Assembly (NCBI GenBank): GCA_015058945.1
Contig: SVBF01000007.1
Location: 197,850 to 260,457, forward strand
Reading direction: 5' to 3'
From: Erysipelotrichaceae bacterium
GTDB taxonomy: Bacteria; Bacillota_I; Bacilli_A; RFN20; CAG-826
DNA length: 62,608 nucleotides
Below, piece by piece: positions 23,198 to 32,678 of this stretch. A program made the position numbers and the translations under genes. The first letter of the stretch is position 1. Every line of letters begins with the position of its first letter. Below the pieces are notes generated by a model. It did no database searches. It saw nothing but the letters and a program-made list of their open reading frames with translations, and was not told the DNA's origin.

Positions 23198-24810
23198 AGC
23201 GGCTGGTCCTCCATCTTGACCGCGGCCGGGACCTTGGGGAGGCCTGGCATCGTGAGGATCGCGCCGGTGAGAGGCACGACGAAACGGGCGCCGGCGGAAA
23301 GATTGACCTCGCGGATGGAGATGGTGAAGCCACGCGGAGCGCCGAGGACCTTCGGGTCATCGGTGAACGACTGCGGGGTCTTCGCGATGCAGACATAGGC
23401 GTCGCCATAACCGAGCTTCTCGTATTCCTCGATTTGGGCCAAGGCCTTCTCGGAGTACTCGACTTTGCCGGCGTGGTAGATCTTGGTGCAGATGGTCTCG
23501 ATCTTCTCCTTGATGGGGGATTTAAGATCATAGATCGGCGCATAATGGGACGGCTTTTCCTTCAAGGTCTTCACGACCAAGCGGGCGAGTTCGGTGGAAC
23601 CTTCGCCACCTTTGAGGAAGCCATCGAGGAACGCGACGGGGAAGCCCTTTTTCTCGCAATAAGAGCGCAATAACGCGATTTCTTTCTCGGTGTCGGAAGC
23701 GAAATGGTTGATCGCCACGACGACGGGGAGGCCATATTGGATGAGGTTTTCGTAGTGGGCTTCGAGGTTATCCAAACCTTTCTCGAGCGCCTCAAGGTTT
23801 TCCTCGGTGAGCGACTCGAAGGCCTGTCCGCCATGCATCTTGAGCGCGCGGATGGTCGCGACGAGGACCGCGCAATCGGGATGGAGGTTGCCCGCGCGGC
23901 ATTTGATGTCGAGGAACTTTTCCGCGCCAAGGTCGGCGGCGAATCCGGCCTCGGTGATGACGATGGGCGAAAGCTTGAGGGCGAGACGCGTCGCTAGAAG
24001 CGAGTTGCAGCCGTGGGCGATGTTGGCGAAGGGGCCGCCATGGATGAGGACGGGGTTGTTCTCAAGGGTTTGCACAAGGTTCGGCTTCAGCGCTTCCTTC
24101 ATGAGGTGCATGATCGCGTGGGAGATGCGAAGGTCGCGGAGGAAGATGGGCTTGCCGTCCAAATCATAGGCGACAAGGATCGCGTTGACACGGTTCATGA
24201 AGTCCTCTTCGCTCGTGGCGAGGCAAAGGATGGCCATGAGTTCGCTCGCGACGGTGATCTGGAAATGGTCTTCCCTGGGAGTGCCCTTGGGATCGCCGCC
24301 GGCGACTTCGACGTTGCGTAAGGCGCGGTCGTTCATATCCATTGCGCGCTTCCACATGACGCGGCTAGCGTCGATGCGGAGGGGGTTGCCCTGGTAGATG
24401 GAGTTATCGATGATCGCGGCGATCAGGTTTATTGAAGAGGTAAGCGCATGCATGTCCCCGGTGAAATGGAGGTTGATGTCCATGCTCGGGGCCACCGAGG
24501 CGAGTCCGCCGCCGGTCGCGCCGCCTTTGATGCCAAAGACCGGGCCCAAAGAAGGTTCGCGTAAGCAAAGCAGCGCCTCCTGCCCGATCTTGGCCATACC
24601 CTCGGCGAGGGCGATGGAAGTCGTGGTCTTGCCTTCGCCGGCTTTGGTCGGGGTGATCGCGGTCACGAGCACCAATTTGCCGTCGGGGTTGGATGAGACT
24701 TTGTCGTAAAGGGAATAGTCGATCTTGGCTTTGTATTTGCCATAGGGCTCCAAGCAATCCTCAGGAATGTGGGCCGTCTTGGCGATTTCAGAAATGGGTA
24801 ATAAAGGCAT
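23194..24810 (-). CDS. fhs: Formate-tetrahydrofolate ligase
   Basis: ATP-dependent synthesis of 10-formyl-tetrahydrofolate from formate for purine and fMet-tRNA synthesis. The P-loop-like PTKAGEGKTTT is near residues 54-64, followed by the family signatures SLGPVFGIKGGATGGG and FTGDMHA. It has 538 residues, close to the usual 555. An AGGAGGACACC site precedes the ATG. The next gene, DUF951, overlaps it by 4 nt. Confidence 0.97.
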   Translation of the reverse strand: MPLLPISEIAKTAHIPEDCLEPYGKYKAKIDYSLYDKVSSNPDGKLVLVTAITPTKAGEGKTTTSIALAEGMAKIGQEALLCLREPSLGPVFGIKGGATGGGLASVAPSMDINLHFTGDMHALTSSINLIAAIIDNSIYQGNPLRIDASRVMWKRAMDMNDRALRNVEVAGGDPKGTPREDHFQITVASELMAILCLATSEEDFMNRVNAILVAYDLDGKPIFLRDLRISHAIMHLMKEALKPNLVQTLENNPVLIHGGPFANIAHGCNSLLATRLALKLSPIVITEAGFAADLGAEKFLDIKCRAGNLHPDCAVLVATIRALKMHGGQAFESLTEENLEALEKGLDNLEAHYENLIQYGLPVVVAINHFASDTEKEIALLRSYCEKKGFPVAFLDGFLKGGEGSTELARLVVKTLKEKPSHYAPIYDLKSPIKEKIETICTKIYHAGKVEYSEKALAQIEEYEKLGYGDAYVCIAKTPQSFTDDPKVLGAPRGFTISIREVNLSAGARFVVPLTGAILTMPGLPKVPAAVKMEDQPL

Positions 24811-24880
24811 GGTGTCCTCCTGCGTAAAACAATTCTAGATGAGTATATACCTGCGCGCGTAAGTTTCTACGGCAAGCTGG

Positions 24881-25753
24881 TTAGTTTGAGGCGATGTCCC
24901 TCAGGATATCTTCCTCGCCATCGACCCAAGTCAGGTCGAATTGGTGACGGAACCACGTCATTTGGCGCTTGATGTAATTCCGCGTGTTCTTCTTAATCGT
25001 TTCCTTTGCCTCTTCTAGACTGATCGACCCATCGAGGTAAGGATAGAGTTCCTTCACGCCGATCGCGCGGAACGCCATCGCGTCCCTGCCATATTTCTCG
25101 ATGAGGGGGACAGTTTCTTCGAGTAAGCCGTCCTCGAACATCTTGTCCACGCGGCGGTTGACTTTCTCATAAAGCTCCTCGCGGTCTCTGTTAAGACCAT
25201 AGAAGCGCACCGGATAAAGCGGCTCATGGTTTTGTTTTTCCTCGATCGCGCTTTTGGCTCCCCTACCTCCGATGCAGATTTCGATCGCCCTTAGGACGCG
25301 TTGGCGGTTGTTGGGGTGGATCTTCTCCGCGGAGATGGGGTCGAGTTTCTTGAGTTCCTCGTGAAGGGCGAGGTTATCCAGGGCGATGTATGGCCTCATA
25401 TCGACTTGCGAAGTCGGGGCGAAGTCATAATCGAATAAGGCCGCTTTGATATAGAGGCCCGTACCGCCAGCGATGATCACGTCCTGGTTTTTCTCCAGGC
25501 AAAAATGCAAGACGGAACGCATGTCCTCCTGATATTCCGCGACGTTATAAGAGGAACTTAACGGCACGAAGTCATAGAGGAAATGGGGTGATGCCTCGCG
25601 CATCGCAAGAGTCGGTTTTGCCGTCGCGATGCTTAGCTCTTGATACACCTGAAAGGCGTCGGCGTTGATAATCGCGCCGCCGCGCTTCTTCGCCAGGGAC
25701 AAAGCGAGTTCGCTTTTCCCTGAGCCCGTCGGTCCGGTGAGAACGATGATCAC
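24881..25753 (-). CDS. miaA: tRNA dimethylallyltransferase
   Basis: Adds a dimethylallyl group from DMAPP to A37 of tRNAs reading UNN codons. P-loop GPTGSGKSE at residues 7-15; NADAFQVYQ where most enzymes have DS-x-Q-x-Y; GGTGLYIKA near 97; and the IGVKEL motif near 220. It has 290 residues. It overlaps miaB by 4 nt, so the two enzymes of the ms2i6A37 pathway are made together. Confidence 0.96.
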   Translation of the reverse strand: MIIVLTGPTGSGKSELALSLAKKRGGAIINADAFQVYQELSIATAKPTLAMREASPHFLYDFVPLSSSYNVAEYQEDMRSVLHFCLEKNQDVIIAGGTGLYIKAALFDYDFAPTSQVDMRPYIALDNLALHEELKKLDPISAEKIHPNNRQRVLRAIEICIGGRGAKSAIEEKQNHEPLYPVRFYGLNRDREELYEKVNRRVDKMFEDGLLEETVPLIEKYGRDAMAFRAIGVKELYPYLDGSISLEEAKETIKKNTRNYIKRQMTWFRHQFDLTWVDGEEDILRDIASN

Positions 25754-27498
25754 GCGAGTTCCCCCATCACTTCTTCGAGCATCTGACGCACTTCCTCGCC
25801 ACTATGGACGAGATTGAGGAAACACGGATGGTTCTCATATTGTTCTTTGAGCGAGGCGTAGTCTTTCTTCGCTTTGGCGTAGCCGAGGTCGTCGCCTTCT
25901 TTGGAGGCGCGCATCATTTCGCGCTGGGCGGCCTCGATCTGGTCGCGGAGAGCTTGCGCCCCCTCATCTTCCTCAAACGCCTTTTTGCAGGCGAAATAGC
26001 GCTTGGCGCATTCTTCCTCGAGTAGCGACGTCTTAAGGTCTTTGGCCAAGGAAATCCAAGGGTCCTCAACCAAGGAACCGATCATCGAGAAGGTGTGGGA
26101 TTTCTCGACGCGCACGTCGACGATATGGCCACGCAAAGCCTTGGGTCCTTTGAAGTGGATCAGCTTGCCGTTTTCGGCGTAACCGGAAAGAACGCCGGGA
26201 TCCTTTTTGCTCGGACCGTCGACGAGGACGGCATAGGTTTTGCCGATCATCTTTTCCGCGTGCTCAACGACGCCGTTCTCCACCACTTTGAGTAAGCGCA
26301 TGAAACGCTCATGCTTGTCCGCGTCGGTCACGTCGTCGACCATCTTCGCAGCAGGGGTTCCTTTACGTGGCGAATAGATGAAGGTGAAGGCCGCGTCGTA
26401 TTTGACTTCCTCGCATAAGGACAGGGTGTCGAGGAACTGCTCCTCGGTCTCGTTGGGGAAACCGACGATGATGTCGGTGGTGATGGCGCACTCAGGCATT
26501 TTCGTGCGGATTTTGCGCACCAAATCCAAGTATTCCTCTCGCGAATAACGACGCCCCATTTTCCGCAAAACCTCGTTATTTCCGGATTGAACAGGCAAAT
26601 GGATGCACTTCATGATGTTCGGGTATTTCGCGATGACGTCGAGCATCTCCTCCGAGAAATCCCAGGGGTGGGAAGTCATGAAACGAAGGCGCTTGATGCC
26701 AAGTTTCGCCACCTCTTCCAAGATGGAGGCGAACGAGGTTCCGTCGCCGAAATCCTTGCCGTAGGAATTGACGTTCTGGCCGAGGAGCGTGATCTCCTGA
26801 TAGCCGTCTTCCACGAGCTTGCGGCATTCCTCGAGGATGTCCTCCTTGTGGCGGGAACGCTCCCTGCCACGGGTATAGGGCACGATGCAATAGGTGCAGA
26901 ACTTGTCGCAGCCATAGGTGATGTTCACATAGGCCTTGAATTCGTCGAGTCGGGTCGAAGGAAGGTTCTCGACGATGTCGCCGGGGAAAGACAAGACCTC
27001 GACGATGTCCCGTTTCCTGCCGAGATGCTCGTCAATCAAATTCAACAAACTCGACACGTTATGGGTGCCGAAGATCAAATTGACGTAAGGGTAACGGGAC
27101 ATGATGTCCTCCGCCACCTTCTCCTCCTGCATCATGCAACCGCAGACGGCGAGGAGGAATGAGCGGTCCTTCAAATGGTTGGCCTTGAATTTGCCGATCT
27201 CGCCATAGACCTTCTCCTCGGCATTTTCGCGCACGGCGCAGGTGTTGATGATCGCGATGTTGGCCTCATCTTCGCTCTCTGCGGGCAAAAAGCCAGCCTC
27301 TTCCAAATAGCCGGCCATGATCTCTTGGTCGCGGACGTTCGCCTGGCAGCCGAAGGTGCTGATCCAGTATTTTCTGCCCCTAGCGAAGGCTTTCACCTTC
27401 TCGGGGACAATGATTTCCTCACGACGCAGACGCGGCGAATCGACTCGATTACGCGCCTTGGACATATCGGGCAAGGACTTATAGAACTTCTTTCCCAT
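25750..27498 (-). CDS. miaB: tRNA methylthiotransferase MiaB fused to a RicA(YmcA)/YlbF-like domain
   Basis: 582 residues. Residues about 40-485 are MiaB: N-terminal UPF0004 cysteines (FGCQAN, NTCAV, CGCM), radical-SAM motif CDKFCTYC near 195-202 and a TRAM domain (about 420-485). It converts i6A37 to ms2i6A37 in tRNA. Residues about 490-580 are extra: an all-helical segment (AKRYFACKKAFEEDEGAQAL, then VHSGEEVRQMLEEV) with the pattern of the YlbF/YmcA family. In B. subtilis ymcA (ricA) is the separate gene next to miaB (ymcB), and RicA helps RNase Y in mRNA maturation. The rny gene is two genes upstream here. The start at 27498 follows a GGAAGGAGAG site inside the end of ymdB. Confidence 0.9.
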   Translation of the reverse strand: MGKKFYKSLPDMSKARNRVDSPRLRREEIIVPEKVKAFARGRKYWISTFGCQANVRDQEIMAGYLEEAGFLPAESEDEANIAIINTCAVRENAEEKVYGEIGKFKANHLKDRSFLLAVCGCMMQEEKVAEDIMSRYPYVNLIFGTHNVSSLLNLIDEHLGRKRDIVEVLSFPGDIVENLPSTRLDEFKAYVNITYGCDKFCTYCIVPYTRGRERSRHKEDILEECRKLVEDGYQEITLLGQNVNSYGKDFGDGTSFASILEEVAKLGIKRLRFMTSHPWDFSEEMLDVIAKYPNIMKCIHLPVQSGNNEVLRKMGRRYSREEYLDLVRKIRTKMPECAITTDIIVGFPNETEEQFLDTLSLCEEVKYDAAFTFIYSPRKGTPAAKMVDDVTDADKHERFMRLLKVVENGVVEHAEKMIGKTYAVLVDGPSKKDPGVLSGYAENGKLIHFKGPKALRGHIVDVRVEKSHTFSMIGSLVEDPWISLAKDLKTSLLEEECAKRYFACKKAFEEDEGAQALRDQIEAAQREMMRASKEGDDLGYAKAKKDYASLKEQYENHPCFLNLVHSGEEVRQMLEEVMGELA

Positions 27499-28288
27499 AG
27501 ACTCTCTCCTTCCCATCGACGTAGAACAGCGGCACGATGCGTCTCGATGCAAAGGTTTCCTCGTCGATGTCGATTAAGACGGCGTTGACGCATTTGGGGC
27601 AATCCTCCTCGATCTGCATCGGGTTCGGATCGCCAAAGATGATGCGGTTCACGACGGATTTCGGCTCGAAGCCGATGACGGATTCATACGCGCCACACAT
27701 GCCGCAATCGCTGATGAACGCGGTACCTAAAGGTAATATGCGCGCATCATTGGTTTGAACGTGGGTGTGCGTGCCGATCACCGCGCTCACCTGCCCGTCA
27801 AAATAATGGGCGAAGGTCGATTTCTCGGAAGTGGATTCCGCATGGTAATCGACGATGACGACGCCTTCGGGAACGCTCGAGAGGACGTCATGCATCGTCA
27901 CGGTGGGCGAGGCGACCTCCTCTTTCATGAAGGCGGTGCCGAGGACGTTGACGACGGTCACGGCCACCCCGTTGATTTCCAAGGTGATGTAGCCGGCACC
28001 GAAATCATAATCGCGCACGTTGACTGGACGAATCAGACCGTCGATCTCTTCGATGAAGTCATCGATGGAGGAACGGTTATGCCAGTGGTTTCCAAGCGTG
28101 ATCACGTCCACCCCCGCCTCTTTGATCCGTTCCGCATCGCGGTAATTAAGCCCGAAACCACGCGTAGCGTTTTCGCCGTTAGCGATGATCAAATCGGGCG
28201 AAAAAGATTCCGCCAATAAAGGCAAAACGTCGGAAACCGCGGTGATTCCCGGGTTTCCGACGATATCTCCAAAGAAGAGGATTCTCAC
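27479..28288 (-). CDS. ymdB: YmdB-type 2',3'-cyclic nucleotide phosphodiesterase
   Basis: Binuclear metal phosphodiesterase of the calcineurin-like fold; B. subtilis YmdB acts on 2',3'-cyclic nucleotides and influences biofilm and motility decisions. Metal-binding motifs are FFGDIVG (residues 5-11), NGENA near 38, GNHWHN near 66, DYHAE near 148 and GTHTHVQT near 173. It has 269 residues. It starts 2 nt after rny, the same order as in Bacillales, and overlaps miaB by 20 nt. Confidence 0.94.
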   Translation of the reverse strand: MRILFFGDIVGNPGITAVSDVLPLLAESFSPDLIIANGENATRGFGLNYRDAERIKEAGVDVITLGNHWHNRSSIDDFIEEIDGLIRPVNVRDYDFGAGYITLEINGVAVTVVNVLGTAFMKEEVASPTVTMHDVLSSVPEGVVIVDYHAESTSEKSTFAHYFDGQVSAVIGTHTHVQTNDARILPLGTAFISDCGMCGAYESVIGFEPKSVVNRIIFGDPNPMQIEEDCPKCVNAVLIDIDEETFASRRIVPLFYVDGKERVYGKEVL

Positions 28289-28290
28289 CG

Positions 28291-29865
28291 CTACTTCGCG
28301 GTTTCCACCGCGCGGTATTCGCGAATGACGGACACTTTGATCTGTCCGGGATAAGTAACCTCCTGCTCAATCTTTTCACGGAGTTCCTGAGCCATGCGGA
28401 CCGCTTCGGCATCCGAGACTTTCTCGGGGATGACCATGACGCGGACCTCACGACCGGATTGCATCGCGTAGGCTTGGGAGACGCCGTCGAAGCTCTTGGC
28501 GAGGCTTTCGAGCTGCTCGATGCGCTTGACGTAGGTCTCCAGGGTTTCGCTGCGGGCGCCGGGACGGGCCGCGGAGAGGGCGTCGGCCGCGGCGACGAGG
28601 TGGGCGATGACATAACGCGCCTCGGTATCGCCGTGGTGGGATTCGATGGAGTTGACGACGACATCGTTCTCACCGTATTTCTTCGCGAGTTGGGCGCCGA
28701 GTTCGACGTGGCTGCCCTCTTGCTCGAAGTCGATGGATTTGCCGATGTCGTGGAGCAAGCCCGCGCGACGGGCGAGGTTCACGTCGAGGCCGAGTTCGCC
28801 GGCCATGATGCCGGTGAGGTAGGCGACTTCCATCGAGTGGGTCAAGCCGTTCTGGCCATAAGAAGTGCGGTAATGGAGGCGACCGATATAGGAGACGAGT
28901 TCGCGGTTGATGCGCGGCAAGCCGAGCTTGAAGCAGGCTTCCTCGCCGTACTTGATGGTCGATTCCTCGACCTCCTTACGGCATTTCGCCACCACTTCCT
29001 CGATGCGGCCGGGTTGGATGCGGCCGTCCTTGACGAGGTATTCGAGGGTGCGGCGGGCGATTTCGCGGCGGATGGGGTCGAAGCAGGAAACGGTGATCGC
29101 TTCCGGGGTATCGTCAATGACGAGGTCGACGCCGAGCTCGGATTCGAGGACGCGGATGTTGCGACCTTCGCGTCCGATGATGCGGCCCTTCATTTCGTCG
29201 CTAGGCAAGGCGACGACGGAGACGTTGCGCTCGGTCGTGACGTCCTGCGCGTACTTCTGACAGGCGAGGGCGAGGAGGTCGATGGCTTTGGCCGAAGCGG
29301 TTTCGCGCGCTTCGTCCTCGGCGTTTTTGATGTAGGCGGCGATTTCCATGGCCATCTTGGATTCGACGCGGGCCATGATTTCGTCGTGCGCCTCCTGGGT
29401 GGACATGCCGGCGACCTTCTCGAGTTCTTTGAGGATGTCATCGATTTTGGCGTCGAGTTCCGCGTTGCGTTTCTTGTAGGATTCGATGCTCTGCTCGAGT
29501 TGGGCCTTCTTGTCGTCGAGGGCTTTCTCTTTGTCGAGCAAGGCGTTCTCACGGGCTTCGAACGCGTCTTGGCGGATGGAGAGTTTCTGCTCTTCCGCAG
29601 CGACTTCGGCACGGCGGTTGCGGGCTTCGTTCTCCGCTTGTTGGCGGATTTCAAAGGCGGCTTGCTTGGCATCCAGTTGGGCGCCTTTGACCAAGTGTTC
29701 GGCCTTGATCTTGGCTTCCTTCAGGATTTCCTGAGCGCCTTTCTTGGCCTTCTTGCTACGGAAACTGAACAAGAAGAAGAGAACCGCGAAGGCGATAGCG
29801 ATCACGCCAACGACGATGCTAACGATCAATAACGCGGTCTCCATTGAGGATAGTAATACGTACAT
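28291..29865 (-). CDS. rny: Ribonuclease Y
   Basis: Membrane-bound endoribonuclease that starts bulk mRNA decay in Firmicutes. An N-terminal membrane helix (residues about 8-34), a long charged coiled coil (about 38-165), a KH RNA-binding domain ([12 protein letters not shown] near 230) and an HD domain ([10 protein letters not shown] near 370) are in the usual order. It has 524 residues. The ATG at 29865 follows an AGGAGC site; a second ATG seven codons later is less well placed. The operon continues into ymdB, miaB-ricA and miaA. A leader of about 130 nt with two hairpins precedes it. Confidence 0.97.
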   Translation of the reverse strand: MYVLLSSMETALLIVSIVVGVIAIAFAVLFFLFSFRSKKAKKGAQEILKEAKIKAEHLVKGAQLDAKQAAFEIRQQAENEARNRRAEVAAEEQKLSIRQDAFEARENALLDKEKALDDKKAQLEQSIESYKKRNAELDAKIDDILKELEKVAGMSTQEAHDEIMARVESKMAMEIAAYIKNAEDEARETASAKAIDLLALACQKYAQDVTTERNVSVVALPSDEMKGRIIGREGRNIRVLESELGVDLVIDDTPEAITVSCFDPIRREIARRTLEYLVKDGRIQPGRIEEVVAKCRKEVEESTIKYGEEACFKLGLPRINRELVSYIGRLHYRTSYGQNGLTHSMEVAYLTGIMAGELGLDVNLARRAGLLHDIGKSIDFEQEGSHVELGAQLAKKYGENDVVVNSIESHHGDTEARYVIAHLVAAADALSAARPGARSETLETYVKRIEQLESLAKSFDGVSQAYAMQSGREVRVMVIPEKVSDAEAVRMAQELREKIEQEVTYPGQIKVSVIREYRAVETAK

Positions 29866-30006
29866 ACGTTGCTCCTAATTAACCGAAAGTAGACGCACCC
29901 ACTCGTGTTCAAAGACTAGGACCTGACTATGTATTCACCGGCTTGGCCGGACATTCCCAGAATAAGATGGATTGGGCGGGAGTACCTTAGGTACGGAGGT
30001 ATTGTA
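29866..30006 (-). promoter_or_regulatory. rny promoter and structured leader
   Basis: A likely -10 TACAAT (minus strand 30006-30001) gives a leader of about 130 nt before rny. The leader holds two perfect hairpins: GTACC-TTA-GGTAC (29982-29994) and CCGGC-TTG-GCCGG (29938-29950). In this genome, where many genes seem to lack leaders, this long structured one stands out. Confidence 0.45.
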
Positions 30007-30037
30007 TCAATCCTTTTTCATGAAAGACATAACGGAT

Positions 30038-30095
30038 TTTCGGCAAAAGAAAAAGGGGCGATACGTGTATTTGAATTTCGGCAAAAGAAAAAGGG
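30038..30095 (-). repeat. 20-bp direct repeat downstream of recA
   Basis: TTTCGGCAAAAGAAAAAGGG occurs at 30038-30057 and again at 30076-30095. The second copy is the T-rich tail of the recA terminator on the minus strand, so the tail has been duplicated. Confidence 0.8.
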
Positions 30096-30119
30096 ACACC
30101 GCATGATTGTTGGTGTCCC
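30083..30119 (-). terminator. recA terminator
   Basis: On the minus strand GGGACACC (30119-30112) pairs with GGTGTCCC (30100-30093), followed by TTTTTCTTTT. Confidence 0.9.
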
Positions 30120-30128
30120 GTTATGTCT

Positions 30129-31133
30129 CTACTTCGAGGCGTTAAGGAAGGATTCGCGAATTTGGGCCTCGAGTTGGTCCGCGACTTCCGGATGGGCGTC
30201 GAGATAACCTTTCGCGGCTTCGCGGCCGTTGCCGATCTTGTCCGCGCCGATCTGATACCAGTTGCCGGTCTTGCCGACGAGGCCAAGCTGTTCGCCGAGG
30301 TCGAGGATCTCCGCGTTCTTGGAGATGCCCTTGCCATAGATCATGTCGAGGACGCAGGTCTTATACGGCGGGGAGACCTTGTTCTTCACGATCTTCACTT
30401 TGACCGTGTTGCCGATGACGTCGGAGCCAAGCTTGATGGCCTCGGCGCGACGGATGTCGATGCGGATCGAGGCATAGAACTTCAACGCCATGCCGCCGGT
30501 CGTGGTCTCGGGGTTGCCATAGAGGACGCCGACTTTCTGACGGAGCTGGTTGATGAAGATGACGACCGTGCCGGTGCGGTTGAGGACGCCGGCGATCTTG
30601 CGGCAGCCCTTGGACATGAGCCTCGCCTGCAAGCCGACTTGGTTATCGGACATGACGCCGTCGAGTTCGGCCTGGGGGACAAGCGCCGCGACCGAGTCGA
30701 TGACCATAAGGTCAATCGCGCCGGACTGGGCGAGCATCTCCGCGATTTCGAGGGCTTGCTCTCCGCTATCGGGCTGAGAGAGGAGGAGCTCGTCGATGTT
30801 GACGCCGAGCTTCGCCGCGTATTCGGGATCGATCGCGTGTTCCGCGTCGATGAAGGCCGCGCGGCCGCCTTTGCGCTGCGCCTGGGCAATCGCCTCGAGG
30901 GCCAACGTGGTTTTGCCTGAGGATTCCGGGCCATAGATCTCGATGATGCGGCCTTTGGGATAACCGCCGACGCCGAGGGCCTGATCGAGCAGGATCGAGC
31001 CGGTGGGGATGACGTCGACGTTGACGTGTTCCCTTTCGCCGAGCTTCATGATGGAGCCCTTGCCATAGGACTTCTCAATGGTTTTGATGGCGTCTTCCAA
31101 CGCCTTTAGATGTGTGTCTTTTTCATTCGCCAT
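30129..31133 (-). CDS. recA: Recombinase A
   Basis: ATP-dependent strand-exchange protein for homologous recombination. Walker [10 protein letters not shown] is near residue 61, Walker [11 protein letters not shown] near 137, and L2-loop residues [20 protein letters not shown] follow (here [10 protein letters not shown]). It has 334 residues from the ATG at 31133, which has a GGAGG site; five further in-frame codons upstream are not needed. No Bacillus-type SOS box (CGAAC-N4-GTTCG) is visible upstream. Gene order pgsA-cinA-recA is conserved in Bacilli. Confidence 0.98.
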   Translation of the reverse strand: MANEKDTHLKALEDAIKTIEKSYGKGSIMKLGEREHVNVDVIPTGSILLDQALGVGGYPKGRIIEIYGPESSGKTTLALEAIAQAQRKGGRAAFIDAEHAIDPEYAAKLGVNIDELLLSQPDSGEQALEIAEMLAQSGAIDLMVIDSVAALVPQAELDGVMSDNQVGLQARLMSKGCRKIAGVLNRTGTVVIFINQLRQKVGVLYGNPETTTGGMALKFYASIRIDIRRAEAIKLGSDVIGNTVKVKIVKNKVSPPYKTCVLDMIYGKGISKNAEILDLGEQLGLVGKTGNWYQIGADKIGNGREAAKGYLDAHPEVADQLEAQIRESFLNASK

Positions 31134-31172
31134 AATACGAACCTCCACTCACTTATACCCGTCGAAAACGGG

Positions 31173-31189
31173 TTTTTGCTCAAAAACTT
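31173..31189. repeat. Shared palindromic element, copy 2
   Basis: Identical 17 bp to 22958-22974, here between cinA and recA. Palindromic extent GTTTTTG-CT-CAAAAAC (31172-31187). It begins 39 nt upstream of the recA start codon. Confidence 0.6.
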
Positions 31190-31197
31190 TTCAAAAC

Positions 31198-31683
31198 TTA
31201 TAAATTCGTCTCGACTTCGGGGAACATGCTAAGGCCAAACGAGACCATCATTTCCACGGCCTGCTCACGGATTTCGTTGCGTTCGCCCTCGAAGCGATAG
31301 CCAAAGGTCCAGATGCCGCTATGGGTGGCGAGGGAGAAATAGACCTGCCCCACTTCGGCATCGCCCGGTTCGACGGTCGGGCCGGCGTTTCCGGTGACGG
31401 CAAGGACGACGTCCACACCGAGTTTATCGAGGCCATACAAAGCCATTTCCTTGGCGACTTTCTCGCTTACCGCGCCATAGCGTTCCAAGAGTTCGGGCTC
31501 GATGCCGAGGAGTTTTTCCTTCACCTCGTTGGAGTAGGAAACGATCGCGCCTTTGAAGACCTGGCTCGCGCCGGGGACTTCGGTCGCCCTGGCGGCGAAG
31601 AGGCCACCGGTCATGGATTCGACGCTGCCGAGCTTCAGGCCGCGGTCGGCGATGTTTTGGAGTAAATCATGCATTCGGCTCAT
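31198..31683 (-). CDS. cinA: CinA C-terminal-type protein (NMN deamidase, PncC-like)
   Basis: 161 residues, containing only the C-terminal CinA domain: SVESMTGGLFAARATEVPGAS near 20-40, VVSYSNEVK-like (here IVSYSNEVKEKLLG) and AVTGNAGPTV near 97. Stand-alone versions (PncC) hydrolyse nicotinamide mononucleotide to nicotinate mononucleotide. The N-terminal MoCF-like domain of long CinA is absent. A GGAGG site is 9 nt before the ATG; it overlaps pgsA by 17 nt and precedes recA. Confidence 0.92.
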   Translation of the reverse strand: MSRMHDLLQNIADRGLKLGSVESMTGGLFAARATEVPGASQVFKGAIVSYSNEVKEKLLGIEPELLERYGAVSEKVAKEMALYGLDKLGVDVVLAVTGNAGPTVEPGDAEVGQVYFSLATHSGIWTFGYRFEGERNEIREQAVEMMVSFGLSMFPEVETNL

Positions 31684-32323
31684 CTTTTTTGTCCTCCTTC
31701 AAGATGTGGGCATTATCTTTTAGATAAATAACGCCGGAGATAATGGACATTGCGGTGGCGATGTAAATCAGGATCGTGCAAATGCGGAGATAGATCGACC
31801 ATCCGCCGTCGAAATAGGTGAAGGGCCATCCGCCAAGGAGTACGAAGGGGATCGCGACCATCTGGAAGACGGTCTTCATCTTGCCGAAGATGTTCGCGGC
31901 CACGACTTTGCCCTTGCTCGCGGCGAGGAAGCGCATCGTGTCGACGATGAGGTCGCGCACGATCATCAACGCGACGCAGAACCACGGGACGTATACGCCG
32001 CCGATGGGGAGGCAGAGATAGACGAGGATGGTATTGACGAGCATCTTATCCGCGATCGGGTCGAGGAATTTGCCCAAGGTCGTGACCTGGTTCCACTTTC
32101 TGGCGAGATGCCCATCGAGGTAATCGGTCGCCGAGGCGAGGATGAATACGACGCAGGCGATCAAGTTCACCACATAGATGCCCGAATTCCCGAGCGTCAT
32201 GGACGTGAAGGCGTTGCCCGGATCCACGCTGCTGATGATGGAGCAGACGATGAGGAAGACGATCAGGATGGCCACCGCGACGATGCGGGCGACGGTGATC
32301 TTCGTTGGGATGTTCAGCTTCAT
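31667..32323 (-). CDS. pgsA: CDP-diacylglycerol-glycerol-3-phosphate 3-phosphatidyltransferase
   Basis: Makes phosphatidylglycerol phosphate from CDP-diacylglycerol in the membrane. The CDP-alcohol phosphotransferase signature is present: DYLDGHLAR then GKFLDPIADK (residues about 68-92). Four to six membrane segments are visible across 218 residues. The start at 32323 follows a CAAGGAGA site. It lies directly after the RNase P RNA gene on the same strand. Confidence 0.94.
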   Translation of the reverse strand: MKLNIPTKITVARIVAVAILIVFLIVCSIISSVDPGNAFTSMTLGNSGIYVVNLIACVVFILASATDYLDGHLARKWNQVTTLGKFLDPIADKMLVNTILVYLCLPIGGVYVPWFCVALMIVRDLIVDTMRFLAASKGKVVAANIFGKMKTVFQMVAIPFVLLGGWPFTYFDGGWSIYLRICTILIYIATAMSIISGVIYLKDNAHILKEDKKDEPNA

Positions 32324-32350
32324 GTTGTTTCTCCTTGCGGTATTTGAGTG

Positions 32351-32677
32351 TCCGGCCCTGTAAGCCATGTTCTGTCGAGGACGACAATTTATCTCGGCAT
32401 AGCCGGTCGCCTCACCTTCGTTTCGGTTCGGCGGCTTCCCCTACCAAATTTGGGTTTCTCGCTTGCGGGGTTTACCTCGTTTCATCTTGGCGTCGCCGCC
32501 AAGCTCGTCTCTGTGGCACCTTGGGGATTCCGGTCTCAAGAGACCTTCCTCCGCCGTTAGGGACTCCTCCCTACCTAAGGTTATTGGTTCCCTTAGCGCA
32601 ATCACTACTTCCATCGCAGGAAGTGCGAGCATGGACTTTCCTCTACCTTCTTCAGGCAGCTATCGTCCGGGCCGGAA
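32351..32677 (-). ncRNA. rnpB: RNase P RNA (bacterial, class B-like)
   Basis: Catalytic RNA that matures tRNA 5' ends. Read on the minus strand it has the P1 stem TCCGGCCC (32676-32669) pairing with GGGCCGGA (32358-32351), the conserved GAGGAAAGTCCATGCTCGCA near the 5' end, CACAGAGACGAG in the middle, and the CGAGAAACCCAAATTTGGTA block, followed by ACAGAACATGGCTTAC close to the 3' end. About 327 nt, which is short for a class B RNA. The 5' end lies 2-3 nt from the divIVA stop codon. Confidence 0.95.
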
Positions 32678-32678
32678 T

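Noticed and set aside
28459..29832. 457-codon plus-strand frame opposite rny
   Set aside because: Shadow of the RNase Y coiled-coil codons; no ribosome-binding site or recognisable domain.
31134..31200. LexA/SOS box upstream of recA
   Set aside because: No sequence close to CGAAC-N4-GTTCG is present; only the TTTTTGCTCAAAAA palindrome and a CCCG/CGGG hairpin were seen.
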